A stretch of DNA of 29,511 nt from a virus. This document shows, in pieces, positions 14,639-22,317 of the stretch. Location: positions 1 through 29,511 of IMG/VR virus record IMGVR_UViG_3300042448_000350; one strand, written 5' to 3'. Numbering within the stretch: position 1 is the stretch's first letter; every line of letters begins with the position of its first letter. The notes under the pieces were generated by a model. The model saw only the letters and a list, made by a program, of their open reading frames with translations. It was not told the origin of the DNA and did no database searches. The translations under genes and the position numbers were made by a program.

Positions 14639-15741
14639 TAAACTATTGAATTTATTTTATCGTAAGCCATTTCAAAATCAAGTGAGTAGTTTATTTGTTT
14701 CGTGTTTATCTCTTTGTATTTTTCAACTGATTTTGTTTTTAATGTAGCTGGAAAATCATTAACACGAATAACCTCACTTAACATTAATTCTTCAATTACT
14801 ATTTTGTATTGCTCATGAACAAAACCCGTATTAGTTTTTATGCTTGTTCTTCCGTTTGTATTAAAGTTCTTAAACTGCCCTTGATTAGTGTTGTAATCTA
14901 TTGGATTTGGATTTATCTTATAAGTGTTATTTGTAATATCTAAAGTTTCATTTGAAGCCTTATAAAACCATTCTCTTTGCCATGCTCCAAAACGATTAAT
15001 AAAATCTACTTTAACAGCTTCGTATTTACATTCGCATTGAGGCTCAAAATAATACTGTACTACAATCTCTGTTCCGTCTTTATTGTCATATCTTAATGAA
15101 AATATATTACCAACTGATACAAAGTCTGGATGAACTTTTAGCATATTAGCAATATATGTTTGTGATATTTGGACTTCAATTTGGGGTGCTGAATTATCCA
15201 AAGGAGTGTAAATAACATAAAGTTGACTAATATCAGTATAATAACTTAACCCTAATACCGTAATCGTTCCTATATCTTCGGGGTCTATATCACATAAATA
15301 AGTATATGGAATGTTTCGTGTTTTTGCATTTAACTCACTTAAAAGAACTGTCCCAACTGTGACGTATGTAGGATTCATTTCGTTTTCATAGTAACCATAA
15401 CCGTCAGTAGCTATTGTTTGGGTAATATCTATTTCAGTATCAGTACCTCCGATTGTTGCATAGGTAATTATCTTTACATTACAATAAGCATATTGATTAG
15501 GTAGTTGATTATTTCCAACTGATACTGGAGAACTATATATAAAATTAAAATACTCTCTAATATAGGGTGCTATATTGTAATAAGTTTCCACTTGATTAGT
15601 TGCAGGAATTAACTTTGATAAACTATACGTTGGTATTGCAGGAGCTGAACCTGTGCCATTCCATAAAAATAATTCTATTCGTGTTTGTGTTTGCCCTGTT
15701 TCTGCAATCTTTACAATATACGGGCTTCTCGCTAATATCAT
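14638..15741 (-). CDS. Tail protein, 367 aa
   Basis: Starts MILARSPYIVKIAETGQTQT and is beta-rich throughout, with an aromatic YNIAPYIREYFNF stretch (about 54-68) and a Cys pair in FEPQCECKYEAVKVDF (about 233-248) followed by NRFGAWQREWF. Such proteins precede the 'SFTIPGS' tail protein in Bacteroidota phages and are probably part of the tail tip. Its start overlaps the previous gene by four bases and its stop meets the next ATG. Exact role unknown. Confidence 0.6.
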   Translation of the reverse strand: MILARSPYIVKIAETGQTQTRIELFLWNGTGSAPAIPTYSLSKLIPATNQVETYYNIAPYIREYFNFIYSSPVSVGNNQLPNQYAYCNVKIITYATIGGTDTEIDITQTIATDGYGYYENEMNPTYVTVGTVLLSELNAKTRNIPYTYLCDIDPEDIGTITVLGLSYYTDISQLYVIYTPLDNSAPQIEVQISQTYIANMLKVHPDFVSVGNIFSLRYDNKDGTEIVVQYYFEPQCECKYEAVKVDFINRFGAWQREWFYKASNETLDITNNTYKINPNPIDYNTNQGQFKNFNTNGRTSIKTNTGFVHEQYKIVIEELMLSEVIRVNDFPATLKTKSVEKYKEINTKQINYSLDFEMAYDKINSIV

Positions 15742-16247
15742 TTCTTAAAATTTTGTTTCATTACACTATCAAATAAATCTACCACATCCAACCCGTAACT
15801 TTCAACTAAATCATCTGGTAACTTTTTAAACCCTGCTTCAAATGGTTTTGTAAAAAATAAACTTGGTTTAATTCCTTTCTCAAATATAGAACGTGCTATT
15901 GCAAAGTTTAAACCTTTTCTACTTTGAAATTGTCCTTTAACATTTCTCGGTGCAATACCTCTACGAATAGTCCATTTGTCAAATGCGCTCGGAGGTGGCA
16001 TTTTAGATTTATAAGAAAACGGAGTATTAAATTTTCTTTTTTTACCTGATACACCTTTGTCTTGATAGAACCCATACTCCTCCATATCGAAGTAAATACC
16101 TATTGAATTCGGGAATTGTTTTGCTTCTCCTGAAATTGAATTGTAAAGTTTTTTTGATGCGTTTTTATTCTTTGTAGTTAAGTTCCTTTTGGATTGAGCT
16201 ACTACATACGCAACAAATTTCTTTATAGTTTCTTCGTGGTTAGTCAT
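15738..16247 (-). CDS. HK97 gp10-like head-tail/tail completion protein
   Basis: 169 aa, basic. It has an N-terminal helix (HEETIKKFVAYVVAQSKRNL), then strands with IGIYFDMEEYGFYQDKGVSG, a Lys/Arg-rich loop, and a C-terminal helical part with KPSLFFTKPFEAGFKKLPDDL. The 'EYGFYQDKGVSG' strand and overall layout resemble HK97 gp10-like proteins that join tail and head. Position next to the tail-terminator candidate (eight-base overlap) supports this. Similarity is by eye only. Confidence 0.6.
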   Translation of the reverse strand: MTNHEETIKKFVAYVVAQSKRNLTTKNKNASKKLYNSISGEAKQFPNSIGIYFDMEEYGFYQDKGVSGKKRKFNTPFSYKSKMPPPSAFDKWTIRRGIAPRNVKGQFQSRKGLNFAIARSIFEKGIKPSLFFTKPFEAGFKKLPDDLVESYGLDVVDLFDSVMKQNFKK

Positions 16248-16698
16248 TACAAACAGTCATTTCGTTGCCTATTAAATAATCAAAAGTCATAGTCCACCCT
16301 GCTAAGTTGTTTTCAAAACGTTCAATGAACGGTTCGAGTGTTGGATTACCGTCAATAATTCCAGCATTCAAAAAGTAATCACCCCTTATTAACTTATCAT
16401 ATACTCGATTAAGCATTACTACCTGAGTATTTAATACGTCTTGTTCATTATCGTTGCCTACAAAAATATCAGTTGTTTCGTCTTTTGATATATCTACTAT
16501 ATCCATTGCTATAATAGAAATGTTATAACGAATAACGTTATTTTCAAACGTGGCAGTATTTACCATGATATGCGACAAAGGGAAAATTGTTTGTTTAGAT
16601 AAATCAACTCTAAATATATCTCCCTCCGTTACCGTGTTAACTAAATTAGTTGCTTCTAATTCCGTCTTTATGGTGTTTAAAATTGCGTAATAACTCAT
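16240..16698 (-). CDS. Tail terminator-like protein
   Basis: 152 aa. Starts MSYYAILNTIKTELEATNLV; an N-terminal helix is followed by strands FPLSHIMVNTATF and VIRYNISIIAMDIVDI, a loop, a helix VLNTQVVMLNRVYDKL, and a last strand AGWTMTFDYLIGNEM. This alpha-beta layout (helix, strand pair, helix, strand) fits gpU/tail-terminator family proteins, which cap the tail tube. It sits directly between the tail chaperone and the gp10-like gene. No sequence motif proves it. Confidence 0.6.
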   Translation of the reverse strand: MSYYAILNTIKTELEATNLVNTVTEGDIFRVDLSKQTIFPLSHIMVNTATFENNVIRYNISIIAMDIVDISKDETTDIFVGNDNEQDVLNTQVVMLNRVYDKLIRGDYFLNAGIIDGNPTLEPFIERFENNLAGWTMTFDYLIGNEMTVCND

Positions 16699-16970
16699 CT
16701 TTTAATTTGTCTTTTTAATTCTCTATTTTCTATTTCCTGTTTCTGCTTTTCAAAAGTAAGGTAGGTAAGTGCTTTTGTAAGTCGTAGTCTGGTAACTTCG
16801 TCAAATTTTGTGACATCTCCCTTAGCGACTGCATATATTGATTGATACCACCCCCACTGTTTTGCAAATTGAGTTCTTTCGCTAAAGTCGTTTGTATCTG
16901 CTTGTTCATCTTCACTTGGTTCTCCAAATAATACAGGGTAGCCGTCAATAATTCGTTTTCTAAATTGCAA
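16695..16970 (-). CDS. -1 frame extension of the tail assembly chaperone
   Basis: This frame opens at the T9 run with TTG and holds no ATG or suitable start; it reads LQFRKRIIDGYPVLFGEP, then FAKQWGWYQSIYAVAKGDVT and LTKALTYLTFEKQKQEI. The Trp-rich WGWYQSIY and LTYLTFEKQKQE parts look like the conserved end of Bacteroidota-phage tail chaperones, so the frame is real. A -1 slip at 16969-16977 joins it to the first 163 residues of the upstream frame, giving a 254-aa G-T-like fusion. The first 240 bases are dual-coded with the gene at 16730-17458. Confidence 0.75.
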   Translation of the reverse strand: MQFRKRIIDGYPVLFGEPSEDEQADTNDFSERTQFAKQWGWYQSIYAVAKGDVTKFDEVTRLRLTKALTYLTFEKQKQEIENRELKRQIKR

Positions 16971-17458
16971 AAAAAAACTTGTGCAGCTAAAGCAATATCC
17001 AAAGGAGCAAATTCCATTACTTCTGAATAATTAGCTGAACTAACATACTCCTCAATTAAATACTTGTTTCTGTGTTTTTCTTTTATTGGTCGATACATAA
17101 CTGCCATTGCTTTGTGAAAGTTGTTTATATCGCTTATATTCGATTCTAAGTCTATATATTCTCCCCAACTTATTTCTTCTAAGTTTGGAATAAAACCAAA
17201 TTCAACTCCAGATAATGTAAACCTATTTTGAAAATTCGTCTTTTGCTCAAATAACTTTGCAAAGTGAATGCTTAATGCTTCGATTTCTTTAAACGGAATC
17301 TTAACTATTTCTTTTAATTCAATACCGCAAAATATCTGAATCATCTTTTCAGCTAAAAATTCTTCATCATTCGTCTTTTTGGATAACTCTAAAAACTTCT
17401 GATAATGCTTTAAAGGTATTTCACTTAGCTTTGTCGGTATGGTTAGTTCTAATTTCAT
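16730..17458 (-). CDS. Tail assembly chaperone, frame-0 product
   Basis: 242 aa. Starts MKLELTIPTKLSEIPLKHYQ, a typical opening of tail chaperone (gpG-like) proteins of Bacteroidota phages, with mixed helices after it and WGEYIDLESNI near 100. At residues 161-163 (VFF) the T9 run allows a -1 shift to the other product. Without slipping, translation continues 79 residues in frame 0 through NSGGGINQYMQSLREM to SRNRK. Both frames look constrained. Such proteins bind the tape measure and recruit tail tube subunits. It lies downstream of TerL, far from the tape measure gene, which is unusual. Confidence 0.75.
   Translation of the reverse strand: MKLELTIPTKLSEIPLKHYQKFLELSKKTNDEEFLAEKMIQIFCGIELKEIVKIPFKEIEALSIHFAKLFEQKTNFQNRFTLSGVEFGFIPNLEEISWGEYIDLESNISDINNFHKAMAVMYRPIKEKHRNKYLIEEYVSSANYSEVMEFAPLDIALAAQVFFCNLENELLTATLYYLENQVKMNKQIQTTLAKELNLQNSGGGINQYMQSLREMSQNLTKLPDYDLQKHLPTLLLKSRNRK
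16969..16977 (-). other. T9 slippery site for -1 frameshifting
   Basis: The coding strand reads GTT TTT TTT TGC, i.e. nine consecutive T after G. Peptidyl- and aminoacyl-tRNA-Phe can both re-pair after sliding back one base (U UUU UUU pattern), moving translation into the frame LQFRKR. RNA polymerase slippage on T9 could have the same effect. I did not identify a clear stimulatory stem-loop. Confidence 0.75.
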
Positions 17459-17643
17459 TCTTTATTATTAAACGTTTGTTCTGTTTTTTTGTAGTTCACA
17501 GCAATAGAATACGCATCTCCTAACATTATTAAATGCTTTCTTATACTTTGAGGGTCATCAAATACTATTTTAATTCGTTTTCCTGTACGAATATACACAT
17601 AGTTCTCAACTACCGCCTTTAATATCGGTGTGTCATCTGTCAT
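17455..17643 (-). CDS. Hypothetical protein between TerL and the tail chaperone, 62 aa
   Basis: Starts MTDDTPILKAVVENYVYIRT; a helix, two strands (KRIKIVFDD) and a helix (SIRKHLIMLGDAYSIAVNYKK) suggest a small alpha/beta protein. Its ATG overlaps the end of TerL and its stop overlaps the chaperone ATG (ATGA). No family is recognised; packing in the structural operon argues for a virion or assembly role. Confidence 0.65.
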   Translation of the reverse strand: MTDDTPILKAVVENYVYIRTGKRIKIVFDDPQSIRKHLIMLGDAYSIAVNYKKTEQTFNNKE

Positions 17644-18803
17644 TATCGTATATTATACGTTCCGTAATTGCGCTTTAATCCGAGTGTTTCCATTTCATGA
17701 TAACGAAAAGCATCAATAGCATGGTTATTATTGTCAATAGGTTTGTTTAACCTGGTTCCGTTTTTATCTACGTCCCAACAATAAGCACGAAGTTCTTTGA
17801 TTAAATTAATACTGTTTGACGTCACTAAATACTCCTGCTGTTGTATTACATCAATTCCGTAATTAATGCTATCCTTACCCTTTGTAACACCCTTAATAGT
17901 TACTCCATATCGTTTTATTTCGTCTATTGATTTCGGTTCTGAACTATCAGCATAAATAGGTACGTGTTTTGGAAGTATTTTAGCTATATCGCTGTTTAAC
18001 ATTCCTGTTTGGTACTTTAATTCATTAAGTATTCGTGTTCCGTTATAATTGTAAACTTCAATTATTGCAGTCGGATCGTTTGTATATCCAAAGTCTAAAC
18101 CGATTCCAATTAATTTAGCTTCTTTTGGTAGTACGTCAATTTGTTTCCAATTACTGAATATAACACCCTCAAGCATTCCTATTTCTCCTAATCCGTAAAC
18201 CCTCCACCAATTACTCCAATAGCTACTTGTTTCTGCTTTTAAACGATTCTTTTCTATTTGTTGAACAATACTATTATCAAGTGCTTCGTTGTCTTTGTAC
18301 GTTAAGATTATAAACTCACTGTCTGCTTCGTCTTTTAGTTCCGTATGTACCCAAAATTCATTGGCAGGGTTGAAATCTAAATAGACTTCTTTTTTTGTTC
18401 GAATAGCAAGTTCATTATAACTTTCAAAAGTGATATTATTACACTCATTAATATAGAGAATATCCCTACGAGCACCACGTAACTTACTGCTATCGTCAGC
18501 AGAAAAAAACTCAAAACTACTTCCATTCTTAAATTGATAGTTAAGAAGCGATTTATTAAATTGGTCTTCATAATATCTGTTAGTCCATTTAAGTATTTTT
18601 AAAAAGTCTTTTAATGCTCCCCTACGCAAGTGAGGTATTGATTCAGCTACTATGCTTATTTCTAAGTTAGGTTGTATTATTGCTTTGTTTATTAAGACTG
18701 CTAATATAGAATACGTTTTCGAAGCTGAGGTTCCGCCTTGAATTATTTTGATTCGTTTTTTTAAAGCGAGTACCTTATTCGTTGCTGTCGTTCTCTGAAA
18801 CAT
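17643..18803 (-). CDS. terL: Terminase large subunit
   Basis: 386 aa packaging motor with ATPase and nuclease domains. Walker A-type GGTSASKT is at 23-30, an adenine-side motif at the start, and Walker B DILYINE at 114-120 with catalytic E120. The C-terminal RNase H-like nuclease shows GLDFGYTNDPTA (first Asp) near 235, ADSSEPKSIDEI near 287, and HAIDAFRY near 363. The length is at the short end for TerL but all motifs are present. It starts with ATG 29 bases inside the TerS gene. It cuts concatemers and drives DNA into the prohead. Confidence 0.93.
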   Translation of the reverse strand: MFQRTTATNKVLALKKRIKIIQGGTSASKTYSILAVLINKAIIQPNLEISIVAESIPHLRRGALKDFLKILKWTNRYYEDQFNKSLLNYQFKNGSSFEFFSADDSSKLRGARRDILYINECNNITFESYNELAIRTKKEVYLDFNPANEFWVHTELKDEADSEFIILTYKDNEALDNSIVQQIEKNRLKAETSSYWSNWWRVYGLGEIGMLEGVIFSNWKQIDVLPKEAKLIGIGLDFGYTNDPTAIIEVYNYNGTRILNELKYQTGMLNSDIAKILPKHVPIYADSSEPKSIDEIKRYGVTIKGVTKGKDSINYGIDVIQQQEYLVTSNSINLIKELRAYCWDVDKNGTRLNKPIDNNNHAIDAFRYHEMETLGLKRNYGTYNIR

Positions 18804-19110
18804 CAGGAAATAAAGGTTGTTCTACTATTGTTTGTTCTATCTGTTGAAGTGGCGCACCATAACCGCTATCCATTAATGCTTTATAAGCAGCTACATCTCC
18901 CTCACGTGCTTTCTTTATAAGTGCCAAAGTCATTAAATCTTCTTGGCTCATTGTTTCGCTTTCTCCTGTTAACGGGTTTTTTAAGTTCTGATTAACTTCT
19001 AACCAATACTTTGCTATTGTGCTGCGGTTCTTTGCTCCTTTAGGTCTACCGTTAGGGTTTCCGCTTTCGCCTTTTTCCCAACGTGGTTCTATTTCTTTAT
19101 ATCCTGCCAT
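18775..19110 (-). CDS. terS: Terminase small subunit-like protein
   Basis: 111 aa. Opens MAGYKEIEPRWEKGESGNPN and continues GRPKGAKNRST, the 'W-x-K-G-x-SGNP-GRPKGAKNR' signature of DUF5681-type small terminase proteins. A central helix EDLMTLALIKKAREGDVAAYKALMDSGYG follows (about 56-84), then an acidic C-terminus. The basic Gly/Pro/Arg start probably contacts DNA. Its 3' end overlaps TerL by 29 bases, the usual terS-terL coupling. Confidence 0.8.
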   Translation of the reverse strand: MAGYKEIEPRWEKGESGNPNGRPKGAKNRSTIAKYWLEVNQNLKNPLTGESETMSQEDLMTLALIKKAREGDVAAYKALMDSGYGAPLQQIEQTIVEQPLFPDVSENDSNE

Positions 19111-19117
19111 CTCGTTG

Positions 19118-19918
19118 TTATTTCGTTGTTTTCTCTACAAATGCTTTAAGAGGGTAAAATACAAGGCTATTTCTATATCCACCCTCATGAGTTGGAATAA
19201 TTGGTGTTACTCCATGTATATTTTTCCAAGCTGGATAAACAAGTATTGAATTATCCTCTTGTCCTATTGTAGCATTATAATCTGGTATATGTAAATCTCC
19301 GCCTTTTGAATTTAGTTTCTTGCAAATTATAACGTTAACCGCTCCAACTATATTTTTAGTATCTCTATGAAAAGGAGCTGAAATATTAAAGTTTGAAATT
19401 GAACTTGTAAATAAGTTTGCAAATCTCCATTTTTCAGGAACATCATTAAATAATTCAATTTGTTGTTTATATTGTTTAGGTAATAATTCTTTTATTAATT
19501 GTTCACTTTCTTTTGCTAATAGTAACATAGCTTTAATAAAAGTTTTTGATTTTTTATTTAGATGAACACTTGAAATTGACGGATAAGGTCTTGACATATG
19601 AGGTTTAGGAGGTATGCTTCCAATTATAGTACTTAATTGTTCAACTTCATTTTTATATTTAAAATTTCCTGTTTTTTCGTCAATACCATCTCCAGTTCTT
19701 CTTGTTAAAAGTGTTTTTTTTACATTATTACTTCTAAACTCTGCATTTGCTAATTCTGCCAACTTGCACATCTTTTCAGGCATCTTTGTAAGATAAAATC
19801 CAATAGGTTCTCCGTTATCGTAAAAAATGCAATCTTCAGTTATGTTTGGTTCTATTGTTCCGCACGTGTCTCCTATTTTAACATCGTGTTTTTGTAGTAT
19901 CAAATCAATTCTTTTCAT
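19118..19918 (-). CDS. 2OG-Fe(II) dioxygenase, TET/JBP-like
   Basis: 266 aa from the ATG at 19918-19916, which overlaps the methyltransferase end by 14 bases; an ATG 51 bases farther upstream is less likely. The double-stranded beta-helix motifs are visible: FHRDTKN (H184 and D186, the HxD iron ligands), GGDLHIPDY (206-214), NIHGVTPI (H235, third iron ligand) and GYRNSLVFY (R249, 2-oxoglutarate). The upstream part has RSNNVKKTLLTRRTG, IPPKPHMSRPYPS and WRFANLFTSS, which I recognise from TET/JBP-type oxygenases of phages. Those hydroxylate methylated bases in DNA. The place between TerS and a methyltransferase supports a nucleic-acid target, but a protein or glycan substrate is not excluded. 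Confidence 0.75.
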   Translation of the reverse strand: MKRIDLILQKHDVKIGDTCGTIEPNITEDCIFYDNGEPIGFYLTKMPEKMCKLAELANAEFRSNNVKKTLLTRRTGDGIDEKTGNFKYKNEVEQLSTIIGSIPPKPHMSRPYPSISSVHLNKKSKTFIKAMLLLAKESEQLIKELLPKQYKQQIELFNDVPEKWRFANLFTSSISNFNISAPFHRDTKNIVGAVNVIICKKLNSKGGDLHIPDYNATIGQEDNSILVYPAWKNIHGVTPIIPTHEGGYRNSLVFYPLKAFVEKTTK

Positions 19919-20603
19919 ATCCAAATACATTTGTACAAGCTGGAAACCAAGACTTTTGCCATACGTCATAATCTCGGCTTTTAAACTTCGCTGTGTTTCC
20001 TATTTCTGCTAAATTATAAACTCTATTTTGTTTTTCAATTATATTCCAAAATCTTGGTAAACTTCCGTCAATATCAAAACTCCATTCATAAACTAATTTT
20101 TTAAATACTTTATTCGTGTTTTCAAGTATAGGCATTTCAGCACCCTCAATATCCATTTTACAGCAATCAAAATTTTCTGCTTCTAAATCAAAATTTAAAC
20201 AAGGAACTTTTATTCCTTTGTTATTCCATTTCTTAACAATAGAATTTCGCCATACATTTCCGTTATTCCCTATAAAAAGTATTATTTCTTTTGTATCATT
20301 ATGAATTAAAGCGGCTTGTTTTATCTCAGCATTAAAATTATTCAGCTTCAAATTTCTTTCAATCATTTTGCAGTTAAACGGGTCAGGTTCATAAATAGTA
20401 ACTTTTGCTCCTTTTGAACAAGCTAATAAAGCAAATGCACCAACGTTACCACCACAATCCATCCACTTTTCACCTTTATTTATTGTCATTCCTTTTTTAA
20501 GATAGGTTTTATTTCCTATTACTTCATTGAATGTTTTAAGGTCTGAAAAACCTTCTCGATGATAAAATTTTATTCCGTCTATTTGTCCCTCGTTTAACTT
20601 CAT
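19905..20603 (-). CDS. FkbM-family SAM-dependent methyltransferase
   Basis: 232 aa. SAM-binding motif I WMDCGGNVGAFALL (47-60), the acidic strand VTIYEPDPFN (68-77) and DCCKMDIEGAEMPIL (146-160) are the standard FkbM motifs. FkbM enzymes are usually O-methyltransferases of sugars or small molecules. Starts MKLNEGQIDGIKFYHREG, with ATG overlapping the ParB-like stop (ATGA). It lies in a run ParB-like, FkbM, oxygenase, TerS, TerL, so it may modify a base adduct, a virion glycan, or a protein. The target cannot be deduced. Confidence 0.8.
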   Translation of the reverse strand: MKLNEGQIDGIKFYHREGFSDLKTFNEVIGNKTYLKKGMTINKGEKWMDCGGNVGAFALLACSKGAKVTIYEPDPFNCKMIERNLKLNNFNAEIKQAALIHNDTKEIILFIGNNGNVWRNSIVKKWNNKGIKVPCLNFDLEAENFDCCKMDIEGAEMPILENTNKVFKKLVYEWSFDIDGSLPRFWNIIEKQNRVYNLAEIGNTAKFKSRDYDVWQKSWFPACTNVFGYEKN

Positions 20604-21184
20604 AACTTTTCCTTTTCGTCTTTAAGTTTTTCCATTATAAAACCACCAATATATAATTCTTTTTGTCTCCAAAACTTTACAAGTTCGTAGGCTTCTTCGT
20701 AGTGTTCCGCTTCAAATTCTATTTGAATTGCTTTTTTTACTCCGTCGGTCATTGCATTTAGTTGGTCTTCTAAGTCTTCATCGTCTAAAATTGAATAGTC
20801 AACATCATCCGCAAAGATTGGGACATTCAACCCCCATTCGTCTAACTTTTCAGCATCCCATTCATTTGCTAAACTATCCCAATCCCATTCTCCAAATCCT
20901 ACGTTATCTTTAATTAAAAACTCTGCTTTTTGTTCTTCCGTCCATTCGTCTGCTATTATAACGGGTATTTCTTTAAATTTTAACTCATTTAAGGCTTTTA
21001 AACGCATATTACCACCTAAGACAACGTATTTATCATCTACATCAGTAAAAACGATTAGAGGTCGTTTATTTAGCATATCAGGAAACTCCTGAATTGACTT
21101 AACTAACTTTTGGAATTTTCCGTCTTTTATTATTCTTGGGTTCTTTGGGTTCGGCTTTACGTCCGTTATCTTTACTAATTTCAT
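20600..21184 (-). CDS. ParB/Srx-like nuclease-fold protein
   Basis: 194 aa. The N-terminal ParB/sulfiredoxin-like domain shows VKPNPKNPRIIKDG (9-22), LIVFTDVDDKYVVLGGNMRLKAL (43-65) and ADEWTEEQKAEFLIKDN (78-94). It is followed by GEWDWDSLANEWDAEKLDEWGL, typical of phage ParB-like proteins located near terminase or methyltransferase genes. The C-terminal domain is acidic and ends LYIGGFIMEKLKDEKEKL. No DNA-binding HTH follows, so it is not a partition protein. Phage members are thought to be DNA-modification-linked or nicking enzymes; activity here is unknown. Confidence 0.75.
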   Translation of the reverse strand: MKLVKITDVKPNPKNPRIIKDGKFQKLVKSIQEFPDMLNKRPLIVFTDVDDKYVVLGGNMRLKALNELKFKEIPVIIADEWTEEQKAEFLIKDNVGFGEWDWDSLANEWDAEKLDEWGLNVPIFADDVDYSILDDEDLEDQLNAMTDGVKKAIQIEFEAEHYEEAYELVKFWRQKELYIGGFIMEKLKDEKEKL

Positions 21185-21385
21185 TTAGTTTGGATTATAT
21201 TGATAGGTTTTAAATTCTTCTTTTGTTACTGCGTGTATTTCTAACTTATTTATTTCATAGTCTAAAAATATACAGTAGTTTATTTCGCTAACTTGCATTA
21301 TTACTCTTATTGCGCTCCATTCGTGTTTATGTTTGTTTGGGTTCATAAACACTATGTAATAATCGCTTTTTAGAATAATGCTCAC
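21185..21385 (-). CDS. Hypothetical protein, 66 aa
   Basis: Starts MSIILKSDYYIVFMNPNKHK and is composed mainly of beta strands (AIRVIMQVS, INYCIFLDYE, LEIHAVTKEE) followed by a short helix. It ends directly before the ParB-like ATG (TAAATG). No recognised family, membrane segment or catalytic motif. Likely a small accessory protein of the late operon. Confidence 0.6.
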   Translation of the reverse strand: MSIILKSDYYIVFMNPNKHKHEWSAIRVIMQVSEINYCIFLDYEINKLEIHAVTKEEFKTYQYNPN

Positions 21386-21784
21386 TTACTTTAATTCGTC
21401 TTTGTATTCGTTATAAACTTTTCTTAAATCATTTATTCTTTCAGCTACGCAACTTGGGCAGCTTGTTAGTTCGTTTCTTACTTGGAATACTCTTGAATGT
21501 ATTTTAAATAGTTCTACTTGTTCTGAAGCAGTTACTTTATCCGTGTTTCTGCTAAACCATTCATGCAACCAATCATACTCTAATTGTTCTAAACACAAAG
21601 GTTTTTTATAAGGGAATAATTCGTTTAATTTAGCTTTACGTTCATCGCATCCGCAATCTTCTCCTAATATCCATTTTGCAACCTTTGAAATTCCAGTTGC
21701 TTCTAATACCTTTTCTACTGTGTCTCCTAATCCTTTACTTTCAGCTGCTAAAATTTCAGCTTTAGTTCGTCTTTTTCTTGCCAT
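21386..21784 (-). CDS. Conserved phage protein with four cysteines, 132 aa
   Basis: A basic start (MARKRRTKAEILAAE) is followed by VEKVLEATGISKVAKWILG and GEDCGCDERKAKLNELFPYK; a second Cys pair, SCPSCVAERI, lies near 110. The four cysteines may bind zinc. The rest is helical, with YDWLHEWFSR. The 'GEDCGCDxRK-LN-LFP' sequence recurs upstream of terminase genes in Bacteroidota phages; its function is unknown to me. It may bind nucleic acid given the basic N-terminus. Confidence 0.65.
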   Translation of the reverse strand: MARKRRTKAEILAAESKGLGDTVEKVLEATGISKVAKWILGEDCGCDERKAKLNELFPYKKPLCLEQLEYDWLHEWFSRNTDKVTASEQVELFKIHSRVFQVRNELTSCPSCVAERINDLRKVYNEYKDELK

Positions 21785-21786
21785 AT

Positions 21787-22317
21787 TTATTTAATTAATT
21801 CGTAATCTTGGTTTTTAAAATCTTGGTAATCTTCTTCAACGTTTTCTTTTAAACGTTCTTTGCAACTTTTTATAGTACAGAAGATAGAACGTAAACTTAT
21901 ATTCGTGTCTTTTGCTATATCTCGCATTGATTTATCCGTGTCTTTGTATAACTTGAATAAAAGCTGGTCGTAATAATGCCACGTTTTAGTTTCATTGTTT
22001 ACTCTATTCATTAAACTTCCAAAGGCTTCGTGTTCTTCTATCTCATCTATCTGTTGTAAAGTAAGTATTTCACTAATATCTACTTTTATTATTTTGCTTT
22101 TCTGCCTGTAAAAATCAACGAATAACGAACGCAAAGTTAAGTAAACGTAATACCTATTCACTTGTCCGTTTATAATAACTTGTTGCTCTTTATTTTTATT
22201 CAATAAACGAATATACATTTCCTGTACTAAGTCTTCTGCATAAAAGTATTCTCCAAATCCTTGAATCGTCTTTACATACTCTTTGTGATGCTTTGCTACA
22301 AGTTCAATCCAATTCAC
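21787..22317 (-). CDS. Sigma-70-like transcription factor
   Basis: I choose the GTG at 22317-22315 (MNWIELVAKHHKEY) because it overlaps the stop of the small upstream frame (GTGA); the upstream TTG would add eight residues. 176 aa in two domains. A sigma region-2-like part has FGEYFYAEDLVQEMYIRLLN (about 21-40) and YVYLTLRSLFVDFYRQKSK (the helix that meets -10 DNA). A region-4-like HTH has KSMRDIAKDTNISLRSIFCTI near 135-155. The layout resembles ECF-type sigma factors. It lies near the head of the late operon, so it may redirect host RNA polymerase to late or small-gene promoters. Confidence 0.75.
   Translation of the reverse strand: MNWIELVAKHHKEYVKTIQGFGEYFYAEDLVQEMYIRLLNKNKEQQVIINGQVNRYYVYLTLRSLFVDFYRQKSKIIKVDISEILTLQQIDEIEEHEAFGSLMNRVNNETKTWHYYDQLLFKLYKDTDKSMRDIAKDTNISLRSIFCTIKSCKERLKENVEEDYQDFKNQDYELIK

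Noticed and set aside
18377-18571. Second minus-strand frame inside terL with a hydrophobic stretch
   Set aside because: It lies wholly within the conserved Walker-motif region of terL in another frame and has no coupling to neighbours.
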